Assembly (NCBI GenBank): GCA_964654545.1
Contig: CAZZIU010000005.1
Location: forward strand, 62,001-126,000
Direction: 5' to 3'
Length of the DNA stretch: 64,000 bases
From: JABMOV01 sp964654545
GTDB taxonomy: Bacteria; Fidelibacterota; Marinisomatia; Marinisomatales; JABMOV01
Part shown: positions 29,256-36,691 of the stretch, piece by piece
Layout: each line of letters opens with the position of its first letter
How positions within the stretch are numbered: position 1 is the stretch's first letter
The notes under the pieces: model-generated
Database searches by the model: none
Told to the model about the DNA's origin: nothing
What the model saw: the letters and a program-made list of their open reading frames with translations, nothing else
Position numbers and translations under genes: made by a program

Positions 29256-29842
29256 TCTGTTCTTCCTTCCAAGGCTCTAGTGAGTGTGGCGACATCGGTG
29301 TATTCCAAGTCGCTTCCCACGGGTAATCCTCTTGCTAACCTGCTCACTTTAACGTTTTTATCCTTTAAAAGGCGGTTTAAATATAAGGCTGTTGTATCAC
29401 CTTCCACACTGGGATTCGTTGCCAAAACAACTTCCATCCCTTCAGTTACACGATGGAGCAATTGGTCGATATTTAAATCTTCTGGTCCAATGCCGTCCAA
29501 AGGTGAAAGCACTCCACCCAATACATGATATTGTCCACGAAAGGTATTGGTTTTTTCAAACGCAAAAATATCGGCCGGTTCTTCCACTATACAAATAACT
29601 TCCTGATTGCGTTTAGAGTCAGAACAAATACGACAGGGATCAACCTCGGTAATACCACCGCAATTCGCACAGAAAAGAATATGGGTTTTAACATCCAATA
29701 TTGCTTTGGCAAACTCTGTAGCTTCCTCTGAAGATGCCATCAACACGTTTAGTGCCAGTCGCTGAGCGGTCTTCGTACCGATTCCGGGAAATTTGGAAAA
29801 CTTCTCTATCAAGCGCTGAATTGTTTCCGGATATTGACTCAT
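29249..29842 (-). CDS. recR: Recombination mediator RecR
   Basis: 197 residues: helix-hairpin-helix (FSKFPGIGTKTAQRLALNVL, 16-35), four-cysteine zinc finger CANCGGITEVDPCRIC (57-72), and Toprim domain (ICIVEEPADIFAFE and NPSVEGDTTALYL). With RecF/RecO it loads RecA at gaps. It starts directly after the ebfC stop (next base), reproducing the dnaX-ebfC-recR order found widely in bacteria including Bacillus. Confidence 0.96.
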   Translation of the reverse strand: MSQYPETIQRLIEKFSKFPGIGTKTAQRLALNVLMASSEEATEFAKAILDVKTHILFCANCGGITEVDPCRICSDSKRNQEVICIVEEPADIFAFEKTNTFRGQYHVLGGVLSPLDGIGPEDLNIDQLLHRVTEGMEVVLATNPSVEGDTTALYLNRLLKDKNVKVSRLARGLPVGSDLEYTDVATLTRALEGRTEL

Positions 29843-30175
29843 TTACATACCCGGGATTTTTATATTTCCCAATAAATTACCTGTAACTGAATTCATGCGG
29901 TTTTGAGACTCATCTTGTGATTTTCCAATTGCGCTGTTTACCGCTGAAATAATTAAATCTTCTAATAATTCTTTGTCTTCCTGCAAAGCGTCCTCGGAAA
30001 TGGATAATTCCAGAATTTCCATTTTTCCATTTGCTGTAACCTTTACCATCCCACCACCAGCATCCGCATCGACGATAAGATCTTCTAATTCAGCCTGCAC
30101 ATCCTGAATTTTCTTCTGCATATCCTGCGCCTGCTTGAGCATATTGGCCATATTGCCTTTATTAAACATATTCAC
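29843..30175 (-). CDS. ebfC: YbaB/EbfC nucleoid-associated protein
   Basis: 110 residues. An N-terminal Met/Gln-rich helix (MANMLKQAQDMQKKIQDVQAEL) is followed by the conserved VTANGKMEILELSI and EDLIISAVNSAI. A dimeric DNA-binding protein of unclear specific role, commonly encoded between dnaX and recR as here. It follows dnaX by 2 bases. Confidence 0.94.
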   Translation of the reverse strand: MNMFNKGNMANMLKQAQDMQKKIQDVQAELEDLIVDADAGGGMVKVTANGKMEILELSISEDALQEDKELLEDLIISAVNSAIGKSQDESQNRMNSVTGNLLGNIKIPGM

Positions 30176-30177
30176 TC

Positions 30178-31812
30178 CTATCTGATGATTTCACCATCAA
30201 ATAATTCAATAATTTTTGATACTGCATCCCCACCATTACCCGTACTGGTTTTTGATTTTTCCGTTTCGATTTCTTCTGCTGAATCTTCCACCCAGGAAAC
30301 CTTCAACCGCAATGATGTTTTAAATATTGCTTGAACAATTGATTCAATGAAAGATCGATTTTGTTCAATAATTTTGAGATTAAACCGGGGCATTCCCTTT
30401 AGTTCTAATTTCAAAACAGAACCTTCTATGCTATGGAAAAAGCAATGTTCCATTACACCAGCCAGAGATGCTTTCTCCAATGATATTTTCTCAACCGTCT
30501 CCATCCAATATGTTTTCATTTTGTCATCAGTCATGACTAAATCTTTTGCTTTTTCATCCTTATTTCTCCCTAGTGGAATAGGTGGGGATGGTTCCTGCAT
30601 TTTAGACTTGGTGTCTGGTTTTGGTTTTTTCTCAAATTGTTTTTTTGGTGGTTGAATTTTAGTCGATGGTTTAATTACTTCATTTCTTTTAGGCGAGACA
30701 TTTGATATTAAATCTTCAATTGATGCTGTTGAATCCATTTCAAGCAATTTTAACAAGACCAGTTCGAACAACAGATAGGGATGTGAAGCACGTCTGGATT
30801 TCAATTCCAGATCAGATATTAATTCTGATACACGTAATAAATCCTGGAGAGTCCATTCAGCGGCTTGCTGTTGATATCTTTCTTTAACCTTGTTATCCCC
30901 GATTACCATTTTTTCACCTTCAGGAATTTTACAGTACATCAGATTTCGTAAATGCTGGTTTAAGCCATTGGCAATTTCACTTACCGGTATTCCTGACTGT
31001 TGAACAGATTTTGCCACCTCTAAAGTTCGAAGCTTGTCTTTTTTTAAAATGGATTCGGAAAAATTAAAGTACAGCTCGATTGGAATAATTCCAAGAATAT
31101 CCGCTATTTGATCAATGGCTATAGTATCGCCAGAAAATGCTATTACCTGATCTAGCAAACTCAATCCATCCCGCATACTTCCATCAGCTTTTTGTGCGAT
31201 TGCAGTTAGGGAATCGTCGTCGATAGTAATGTTTTCCTCTCCTAAAATGAACGAAATTCGCTCGGCAATTACTTTATCAGTAATTCGGTTAAAATCAAAT
31301 CTTTGGCAGCGGGAAATTATTGTTGCAGGGACTTTGTGTACATCTGTTGTAGCCAGAATAAATTTGCCATGAGGAGGCGGTTCCTCAAGTGTACGCAAAA
31401 GTGCATTGAATGCAGGAGTTGTTAGCATATGGACCTCATCGATGATGCACACTTTAAACGGAGAATTCATTGGGGCATACTTAATAACTTCACGCAAATT
31501 CCGTATTTCTTCGATTCCCCGATTTGATGCACCATCAATTTCAAGGACATCCATGTTTCTACCATCGGTTATTTCGCGGCAGTTTGAACATGCATTGCAC
31601 GGTGATCCCGGGGTTTTCTGGCAATTCAGCGCCTTTGCAATTAAACGAGCCGTAGAAGTCTTGCCTACACCACGGGGACCAGTCAATAAATATCCCTGGG
31701 CAACACGATCCAATTTAAACGCATTCACGAGCGTTTTTGTGACGTGCTCCTGACCAACAATATCCTCGAAAGTTTGTGGGCGCCATTTTAATGATAATAC
31801 CTGATATGACAT
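30178..31812 (-). CDS. dnaX: DNA polymerase III subunits gamma/tau
   Basis: 544 residues. Clamp-loader ATPase: Walker A GPRGVGKTSTARL (near 45-57), zinc site CQKTPGSPCNACSNC (64-78), DEVHML, and sensor SRCQRFDFNRI. Domain III ends near residue 365, followed by a Lys/Pro-rich linker (375-420) and a C-terminal tau-like domain. An A7 slippery run at codons 389-391 could give a shorter gamma form (see separate entry). It follows the SRP RNA gene by 28 bases, the same SRP RNA-dnaX-ebfC-recR order as Bacillus subtilis. Confidence 0.96.
   Translation of the reverse strand: MSYQVLSLKWRPQTFEDIVGQEHVTKTLVNAFKLDRVAQGYLLTGPRGVGKTSTARLIAKALNCQKTPGSPCNACSNCREITDGRNMDVLEIDGASNRGIEEIRNLREVIKYAPMNSPFKVCIIDEVHMLTTPAFNALLRTLEEPPPHGKFILATTDVHKVPATIISRCQRFDFNRITDKVIAERISFILGEENITIDDDSLTAIAQKADGSMRDGLSLLDQVIAFSGDTIAIDQIADILGIIPIELYFNFSESILKKDKLRTLEVAKSVQQSGIPVSEIANGLNQHLRNLMYCKIPEGEKMVIGDNKVKERYQQQAAEWTLQDLLRVSELISDLELKSRRASHPYLLFELVLLKLLEMDSTASIEDLISNVSPKRNEVIKPSTKIQPPKKQFEKKPKPDTKSKMQEPSPPIPLGRNKDEKAKDLVMTDDKMKTYWMETVEKISLEKASLAGVMEHCFFHSIEGSVLKLELKGMPRFNLKIIEQNRSFIESIVQAIFKTSLRLKVSWVEDSAEEIETEKSKTSTGNGGDAVSKIIELFDGEIIR
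30640..30646 (-). promoter_or_regulatory. Candidate -1 programmed frameshift site in dnaX
   Basis: On the coding strand seven A residues lie in frame as CCA AAA AAA CAA, i.e. a slippery A-AAA-AAA heptamer at the start of the Lys/Pro linker after clamp-loader domain III. A -1 shift reads ACA ATT TGA and stops after two codons, giving a 393-residue gamma-like product, much as in E. coli where the shift is followed almost immediately by a stop. Only a weak 4-bp hairpin (AGAC/GTCT) lies downstream and no internal Shine-Dalgarno is obvious, so efficiency is unknown. Confidence 0.55.
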
Positions 31813-31840
31813 TTTTAGTTTGGTTGCCTTCTAATAATTT

Positions 31841-32109
31841 GGTCGTGCACCAATGATTGATATCCCCGGTAAGTCATTTTACGATTTAGTTAACTCCACT
31901 CCAGAATTCCACCGGCACATGAAATTTCAACTTACCGCTGCTTCCTTCCGGACCTGACGGGGTTCAGTGTCAATCCATTGCGATGAATTGAAGCTTCAAC
32001 GTCACTTGAATCTAAAAACAACTTCAGCAAATACCTTTCATTAGAGATCGACCCTGCTATAGCGGGTTGCAGGCTACAGGGCACCGCTACCTCCCCGTCC
32101 AGCACGACC
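31841..32109 (-). ncRNA. ffs: Large (Alu-domain) bacterial SRP RNA
   Basis: The S-domain core GTCAGGTCCGGAAGGAAGCA (minus strand, within 31939-31964) is the universal SRP54-binding hairpin. About 100 bases upstream the 5' region GGACGGGGAGGTAGCGGTGC, then CCTGCAACCCGCTATAGCAG, matches the Alu domain of the Bacillus scRNA. The ends close with complementary octamers GGTCGTGC (32109-32102) and GCACGACC (31848-31841), giving about 269 nt, close to the 271-nt Bacillus RNA. It is therefore not the short 4.5S form of E. coli. Its position just before dnaX repeats the Bacillus order. Confidence 0.93.
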
Positions 32110-32117
32110 AATTATTG

Positions 32118-32190
32118 TGGAGCCGAGGAGGTTCGAACTCCCGACCTTCGCATTGCGAACGCGACACTCTCCCAGCTGAGCTACGGCCCC
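32118..32190 (-). tRNA. tRNA-Ala (anticodon CGC)
   Basis: 73 nt cloverleaf on the minus strand. Acceptor GGGGCCG pairs with CGGCTCC including the G3-U70 alanine identity pair; D-arm GCTC/GAGT, anticodon stem TCGCG/TGCGA with loop TTCGCAA (anticodon CGC, reading GCG), and T-loop GTTCGAAC. Discriminator A73; the 3' CCA is not encoded (CAA follows). The SRP RNA starts 8 bases downstream, so both are probably cut from one transcript. Confidence 0.95.
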
Positions 32191-32365
32191 AAATCATTGA
32201 AAAAGAATTTCGGTTTTATCGATTTTTATTCCGGATGTTGCTCACTAGCAATTCTAAATCCCGAAAATCAATTAATTCGATCGGGTCAAGAAGATAATTA
32301 ATGACTCGATAATAGCTAGGAATTTTAGCTGATTTTCTTTGTAATGAACAAGCAAGAAGGCACAA

Positions 32366-32743
32366 TCAATAAAGTACCACTACCTTAATTTCTTCCAGTT
32401 CAAACCAATCCCAAAAATTGGTGCTGTCCAGTTTTAAAACTCCATTTTTAAAGCTGAAGCGGACACGCTTGCGATACAGGGATTCGGTAAACCATTCGGA
32501 ATTTTCACGTTTGTAATAAATTGCCACGTAAGGGGGGTTATCTTCTTCAAGATCGGGAATAATTAACGTACAGATTGCATCGTTAAACTGACCTTCTTCG
32601 GTTATAAACTCAATTTTTGTAAAATGGTAAACTCGTTTTCTAAGGTCTGTGTGTTCTTTGAATCTATTCTCAGATTGAGAATACGCAATGGATAGCAAAA
32701 GTATTACAGGCAAAAGGGCGTTGGAAGCCCAGTGTGTCTTTAT
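32366..32743 (-). CDS. Small secreted protein of unknown function, unusual start
   Basis: About 125 residues. A hydrophobic segment ALLPVILLLSIAYSQ followed by Ser-Glu looks like a signal peptide, then a polar beta-rich domain (VYHFTKIEFITEEGQF, YVAIYYKRENSEWF) ending in VVVLY. The only in-frame ATG (32845) lies 100 bases inside the upstream coiled-coil gene and would give a highly basic, implausible leader. The reading that gives a proper signal peptide starts at ATA 32743 (IKTHWASN), overlapping the upstream TAA by four bases; TTG 32713 is a second option. Start uncertain; no family recognised. Confidence 0.5.
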   Translation of the reverse strand: MKTHWASNALLPVILLLSIAYSQSENRFKEHTDLRKRVYHFTKIEFITEEGQFNDAICTLIIPDLEEDNPPYVAIYYKRENSEWFTESLYRKRVRFSFKNGVLKLDSTNFWDWFELEEIKVVVLY

Positions 32744-33162
32744 GATTTTTTCCGGAATAGTCCCTTTTTCTTCGGTTTTTCGCCGTCTTCCGGTCCATTT
32801 TGACTGCTTGTAGCCTTTGTTTTTTCCTCCAAACGCCGCTCCCATTCACTCATCTCCGCCGGATCTTCATCTGATTCTTCTGTTGAATCACTGTTTTCAA
32901 CTTGTTCTTCCACATCAGGTCCTTTTTCCCAAAGACGTTTGAGTTCTTCATGTCTTTTCTTTGATCGTTCTTTCAGGTCCGTTATGAGGGTGTTGACTTC
33001 ATCGTTAAAATCGGCTACTGTTTTCTCCAATCGACGAATCAATTCTTCCTGTAATGGCTGTCCATAACCGTCACCAATTTGTTCCAGCAAATTTCCGAAT
33101 TTCTCTACCAGATACTGTTTCTGTTTATCCTGTTGTTCTTCCGTTTGAGTGTTCTCAGCCAT
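32740..33162 (-). CDS. Cytoplasmic coiled-coil protein of unknown function
   Basis: 140 charged residues without signal peptide or membrane segment. About 15-75 is predicted coiled coil (EELIRRLEKTVADFNDEVNTLITDLKERSKKRHEELKRL), followed by an acidic Ser/Glu stretch (about 85-105) and a Lys-rich tail (KPKKKGLFRKKS). AGGAGGT lies 5 bases before the ATG. Composition suggests a scaffold or nucleic-acid-associated protein, but nothing specific is recognised. Confidence 0.65.
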   Translation of the reverse strand: MAENTQTEEQQDKQKQYLVEKFGNLLEQIGDGYGQPLQEELIRRLEKTVADFNDEVNTLITDLKERSKKRHEELKRLWEKGPDVEEQVENSDSTEESDEDPAEMSEWERRLEEKTKATSSQNGPEDGEKPKKKGLFRKKS

Positions 33163-33242
33163 GCGACCTCCTGATTAACATAAGAGAATTTAATGAATAG
33201 CAACCGACAAATGAATAATTCATCCTGATTTGGTTTGTGATA

Positions 33243-34070
33243 TCAATCCAGCACTTTGAATTTTTTTAGAAGCGTCAATTCGATCGTTTTTTGATCTTCC
33301 GGTGTCAAAGCAAATTCTCGGTTTGGTGTTAATAGTATCTCCGATGCTTCCTGCAATTCATTGCTGAATATAATCCCAAGCATTAAACCCATAACACGAT
33401 TATACCAAATCTTATCAATGACAGGATCACGATGGTTGTTCCATACTTCCATTGCTCCTACGCCTAGAGACGCACTGAATAGAAGAAAATACTTCTTCCA
33501 GGATGATCGGTCAATTATTGATGTTTTATATGCAATGTTATTCATCTGCCATAAAGGAATTCGAAGTACTTCCAACGGAGTTTGAACATGCAGGTATTTT
33601 TCATCAAATTTTATGAATGTTCCTTTAATCTTTTTCCCGTCTCGATGCTTTATAATTACATACTGGTTTCCCGGAATGTTGTTCATGACATCAACCGTAT
33701 TCAAATATGTAAAATCAGATTTTATTTTTGATCTTTCGCTTTCAGTAAGCTCTGGGAATCCCTTAACACTATTCTGTAAATCGAAAAACTGTCGAAAGGT
33801 AAACCGACGTTTGGTCGTGCGCTGATTTGAGTATTTTACAAAAACAATCTTGGCAATGTAACTTCTATCAGGTTGCTCATAAAACTGAGCATTCTTGAAT
33901 CCGCTAATATCAGGGAATATATTATAATATACATTTTCTGCCGCATCTAATTCAGTCCCAATTTCGGGAGATAAGTGGACTATTTCACCATCTTGTGCCA
34001 ACAAATCTGCCTGGCAAAAAGCCAGGCAGATTATGATCACACTAAGTTTCCAATAAGGAAAATACTTCAT
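33243..34070 (-). CDS. Secreted/membrane protein of unknown function
   Basis: 275 residues with signal peptide (MKYFPYWKLSVIIICLAFCQADLLA). A middle section carries a PDZ-free beta-rich region with IKHRDGKKIKGTFIKFDEKYLHVQTPLEVLRIPLWQMNNI (about 140-180), which resembles short 'Sm/LSm-like' translocon-type beta motifs often found in FCB envelope proteins, then two short hydrophobic helices (KYFLLFSASLGVGAMEVW and VMGLMLGIIFS). Its start overlaps the selenoprotein gene by 29 bases. No function assigned. Confidence 0.62.
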   Translation of the reverse strand: MKYFPYWKLSVIIICLAFCQADLLAQDGEIVHLSPEIGTELDAAENVYYNIFPDISGFKNAQFYEQPDRSYIAKIVFVKYSNQRTTKRRFTFRQFFDLQNSVKGFPELTESERSKIKSDFTYLNTVDVMNNIPGNQYVIIKHRDGKKIKGTFIKFDEKYLHVQTPLEVLRIPLWQMNNIAYKTSIIDRSSWKKYFLLFSASLGVGAMEVWNNHRDPVIDKIWYNRVMGLMLGIIFSNELQEASEILLTPNREFALTPEDQKTIELTLLKKFKVLD

Positions 34071-34269
34071 CCTCTTCCGGAAATCTTCCTTCCTTCTTTT
34101 TCGAGAAGACTAATGCATCATCCTTGGAAATTTCAAAAACACCACCACCGGATGGAATCAGTTTGAGAGATGAAACCGATGTGCCATATTTCTGTAAGAT
34201 TTCGGTAGCCAAACTGGCTGCCCTAGGTAAATAGTTTCAGACGTTGCAGTATTCAATCGTAATGTGCAT
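34042..34269 (-). CDS. SelW/Rdx-family selenoprotein (TGA = selenocysteine)
   Basis: 75 residues read through one in-frame TGA at 34237-34239. The motif is YCNVU (Cys8, Sec11), the CxxU redox motif of the Rdx (SelW/SelT/SelH) family, and the rest fits that family: NYLPRAASLATEIL, LIPSGGGVFEIS, and FSKKKEGRFPEEDE. AGGAGAATCTT precedes the ATG and TAG stops at 34042-34044. A hairpin just after the TGA fits a bacterial SECIS. Thioredoxin-fold redox protein; the substrate is unknown for bacterial members. It is 9 bases after the FecR-domain gene and overlaps the next gene. Selenocysteine machinery (selA/B/C/D) is not in this window. Confidence 0.85.
34204..34222 (-). promoter_or_regulatory. SECIS-like hairpin of the SelW-family gene
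   Basis: On the coding strand GGCAGCC - AGTTT - GGCTACC forms a 7-bp stem with one C-A mismatch and a 5-nt loop. The loop starts 21 nt after the TGA and has G as its second base, meeting the loose bacterial SECIS rule (small apical loop with early G, about 16-37 nt downstream). SelB would bind here. Structure judged by eye. Confidence 0.6.
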
Positions 34270-34278
34270 AAGATTCTC

Positions 34279-36588
34279 CTAGAACGAAAATGCTGTTTCA
34301 ATTGTAGTCAATTTTTGTGGTATTAACTCCTCCCCTTCATACGCATAGAACTGGCGAAAATCCCAAATAAGACTTACACCGTTGCTAATCTCATATCCCA
34401 ATTTATATCCCAGGATTGTATTGATCGAAGGATTTCCAAAATCAAATGGATCGGGATCATTGTTTCGCTGGTAATACGCCGAAGCAACGCTCAGTTTCGG
34501 AATAAAATCAGTGTTTATGTTCACCATTGCTAAGAAACTATTGAATTCCACCGAATCGGCCTTCATGGTTGCATACGATGCGGAAAAACTGACAATATTC
34601 AGGATATCTGCTGATGCGGATCCAAATATTCCAGATGAATTGGTTGATGAAGCTTCATCAGAAAACAGCAACATATCCTTCGTAATAACATATGGCTCGT
34701 CAAAAATGTAGAAGGGTTGTACTCGTGACAAATCGTAACTTTGATCAAAGAAATTCTGAACATAGTAACTTTGCTTAATTCGGTATTCAACGCCTAAATG
34801 TAAGAATTTCATAATCGAAGCTCTGATACCAGGAATTGTGATACCAGTACCAGATCGTTCGGGACGGCCAAAGTAAGATTGTCCTGGGTCCACCTTTGGA
34901 AAGATTAGATGATTGAATTCTGTAAATACATCCAATGCCAGGAATTTATTGCTAAATACGGGATAACCTAAATCAGCACCAAATCCCAAAGCTGTAGATT
35001 TATTGTCTTTCGTACTAAAAGGATCAGCCAACAATGAGACATTTGTGCCAGTATCCGGAACTGTATAATAATAGGCACTGAAATCGCCACCAGTTGAGTT
35101 TTCCAGATCTTTCCAAAATGATATTACAGCGCCATTCAAATCCCCATCTTCATCCGCAATATCTGGCAACCCATCTCCATCACGATCAGTTTCGGTTGGA
35201 TCATTGTCAGCTAGACCATCACCATCCGAATCCAACCAGTATTTGTCATTATCAATAAAATGATCAAAGGCGTCAGGATAGGAATCACCATCACGGTCTT
35301 TCAATCCGGAGAATTGATTTATATCTGCCACAACATTTACACCAAATGTTAGTGGGAATCTCTTAGATACTTTGTAGGTGGTTCGTAATCCCATCAGTGT
35401 TCCGCCACGTACCAGGTCTTTCACATTGGAAAATAGTACTTCCGTACCAATTTTGCCCATATTTACACCGAGATTTAATCCCACGCGACGAACTTCAGGG
35501 AATTCCATCATATTGGAATACCCATTAAGCAAACCACCGTATCCCAGGGTAACACCTGGCAATGACCCCAACTTGAACCAAAACGGGTCTTGTTTCTCAG
35601 CCCAGCGGATATAAAGGAATTTGTCCATAAAATCGCTGACTTCATCCCATTCATCTTTGTGGATATTACCCTGATCATCAATATACAATACGATATCAAG
35701 TCCTAAGCCAAGCTTGCCAAATTTAAATTCAGGTCTGAATGCGAACTGGTTGTAAATAATACCGTCAATCGTAACACTTCCAATACCAAGTCCCATTCCC
35801 ATACTACGACCGGCTGATTCAGGTCCAGCTTCCTCAGGTGCTCCTTCATCAGGTATTACCTCTTCAGGTGTGCCAGTTTCCGGAACAGTCGTATCAGGGG
35901 TTGGTTGATCCGGGGTTGTTTCCTCAGTCGTTTGATCTCCCGTATCCTGGGTTTCCTCATCTCCAGTTTGTTGATCGCCTGTATCTCCCGGTTGAGTATC
36001 AGGATCAGGGTCTACTGGGATGGAACCGGGTGTGGTGGGTGTATTCATTAAATTTCCCAATGCATTTGAAATTGCCGTCTGTCCAGCTGAGACTTGAACA
36101 ATTTGTCCACTAACTGTATTCAATACTTCAAATAATCCTTCGGTGCCCATAAACTGATCAACGCCGCTTAAATCAACCAATGCCCAGAACTCGGTTCCTT
36201 TTACAGATGCCACCGACGTAGGGGTTTGTACTCTAAAGGCTTTGTTTCTGCCTTCTTTGGAAATTTGGTTATAAACCGTACCATACTTCATGTCCACCGT
36301 TCTTGTATTTTCTGTGTCCACGAATTGAAAATCAGAGTTTTCTCTCACCTTCAAAACCGATTTATCATCAAGGTATATGAGCACCGCAAATGCTTCAGCC
36401 CCGACTTTGAGTTCATCCCCGTTATTTACTGCCAAACCGGGGGTCACAGAGGTAGAAAATTCGGTCTGACCGGAAGCCTTTAAGGTTACATCGCCCATGG
36501 ACTTAATAACCCTGGCTACAGATTCAGCCTGTACCAGAGAAAAGGTTAAGAGGGAAAAAAGTGTGAATAGCAAAATCTTCTTAAACAT
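34279..36588 (-). CDS. FecR-domain/TSP3-repeat outer-membrane barrel protein
   Basis: 769 residues. Signal peptide 1-21; FecR-like beta domain 22-165 (VARVIKSMGDVTL, GDELKVGAEAFAVLIYLDDKS, RVQTPTSVASVKGTEF); a Thr/Asp/Pro/Glu-rich linker 185-250; then barrel-like strands, interrupted at about 435-490 by calcium-binding thrombospondin type-3 repeats (DSDGDGLADNDPTETDRDGDGLPDIADEDGD). It ends in SFSF-like aromatic sequence (IETAFSF). Probably an outer-membrane protein with a periplasmic FecR-like sensor or scaffold. TAAGGAG lies 5 bases upstream of the ATG. It leads the unit containing the selenoprotein. Confidence 0.75.
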   Translation of the reverse strand: MFKKILLFTLFSLLTFSLVQAESVARVIKSMGDVTLKASGQTEFSTSVTPGLAVNNGDELKVGAEAFAVLIYLDDKSVLKVRENSDFQFVDTENTRTVDMKYGTVYNQISKEGRNKAFRVQTPTSVASVKGTEFWALVDLSGVDQFMGTEGLFEVLNTVSGQIVQVSAGQTAISNALGNLMNTPTTPGSIPVDPDPDTQPGDTGDQQTGDEETQDTGDQTTEETTPDQPTPDTTVPETGTPEEVIPDEGAPEEAGPESAGRSMGMGLGIGSVTIDGIIYNQFAFRPEFKFGKLGLGLDIVLYIDDQGNIHKDEWDEVSDFMDKFLYIRWAEKQDPFWFKLGSLPGVTLGYGGLLNGYSNMMEFPEVRRVGLNLGVNMGKIGTEVLFSNVKDLVRGGTLMGLRTTYKVSKRFPLTFGVNVVADINQFSGLKDRDGDSYPDAFDHFIDNDKYWLDSDGDGLADNDPTETDRDGDGLPDIADEDGDLNGAVISFWKDLENSTGGDFSAYYYTVPDTGTNVSLLADPFSTKDNKSTALGFGADLGYPVFSNKFLALDVFTEFNHLIFPKVDPGQSYFGRPERSGTGITIPGIRASIMKFLHLGVEYRIKQSYYVQNFFDQSYDLSRVQPFYIFDEPYVITKDMLLFSDEASSTNSSGIFGSASADILNIVSFSASYATMKADSVEFNSFLAMVNINTDFIPKLSVASAYYQRNNDPDPFDFGNPSINTILGYKLGYEISNGVSLIWDFRQFYAYEGEELIPQKLTTIETAFSF

Positions 36589-36660
36589 GGTTACTCCTTA
36601 TTGAAATCTTTTTTTGTCATAACGGGTGAATTTACTGAACTATGTCGTATCAAGCACTGT

Positions 36661-36678
36661 TGCAGTTCACGTGCAGTT
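36661..36678. repeat. Direct repeat upstream of FecR-domain gene
   Basis: TGCAGTT-CACG-TGCAGTT: two identical heptamers with an 11-base period (one helical turn), 73-90 bases upstream of the FecR/TSP3 gene start and 14 bases past the 3' end of the dld-like gene. The layout is that of a tandem transcription-factor site. No regulator can be named. Confidence 0.35.
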
Positions 36679-36691
36679 TAATAAAGCAATA

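Noticed and set aside
31039..31045. Another A7 slippery run in dnaX
   Set aside because: A -1 shift here reads about 20 extra codons and cuts within clamp-loader domain III, giving a product unlike gamma; the 30640-30646 site fits better.
31930..31975. Short 4.5S-type SRP RNA
   Set aside because: The conserved core alone looks like 4.5S RNA, but Alu-domain sequence and complementary ends extend it to about 269 nt.
32744..32845. N-terminal extension of the small secreted protein from ATG 32845
   Set aside because: It lies in another frame inside the coiled-coil gene and gives a basic, low-complexity leader without signal function.
34237..34239. Stop codon suggesting a broken rdx-like pseudogene
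   Set aside because: The TGA falls at the redox-active position, downstream frame is fully conserved, and a SECIS-like stem follows, so selenocysteine fits better than decay.
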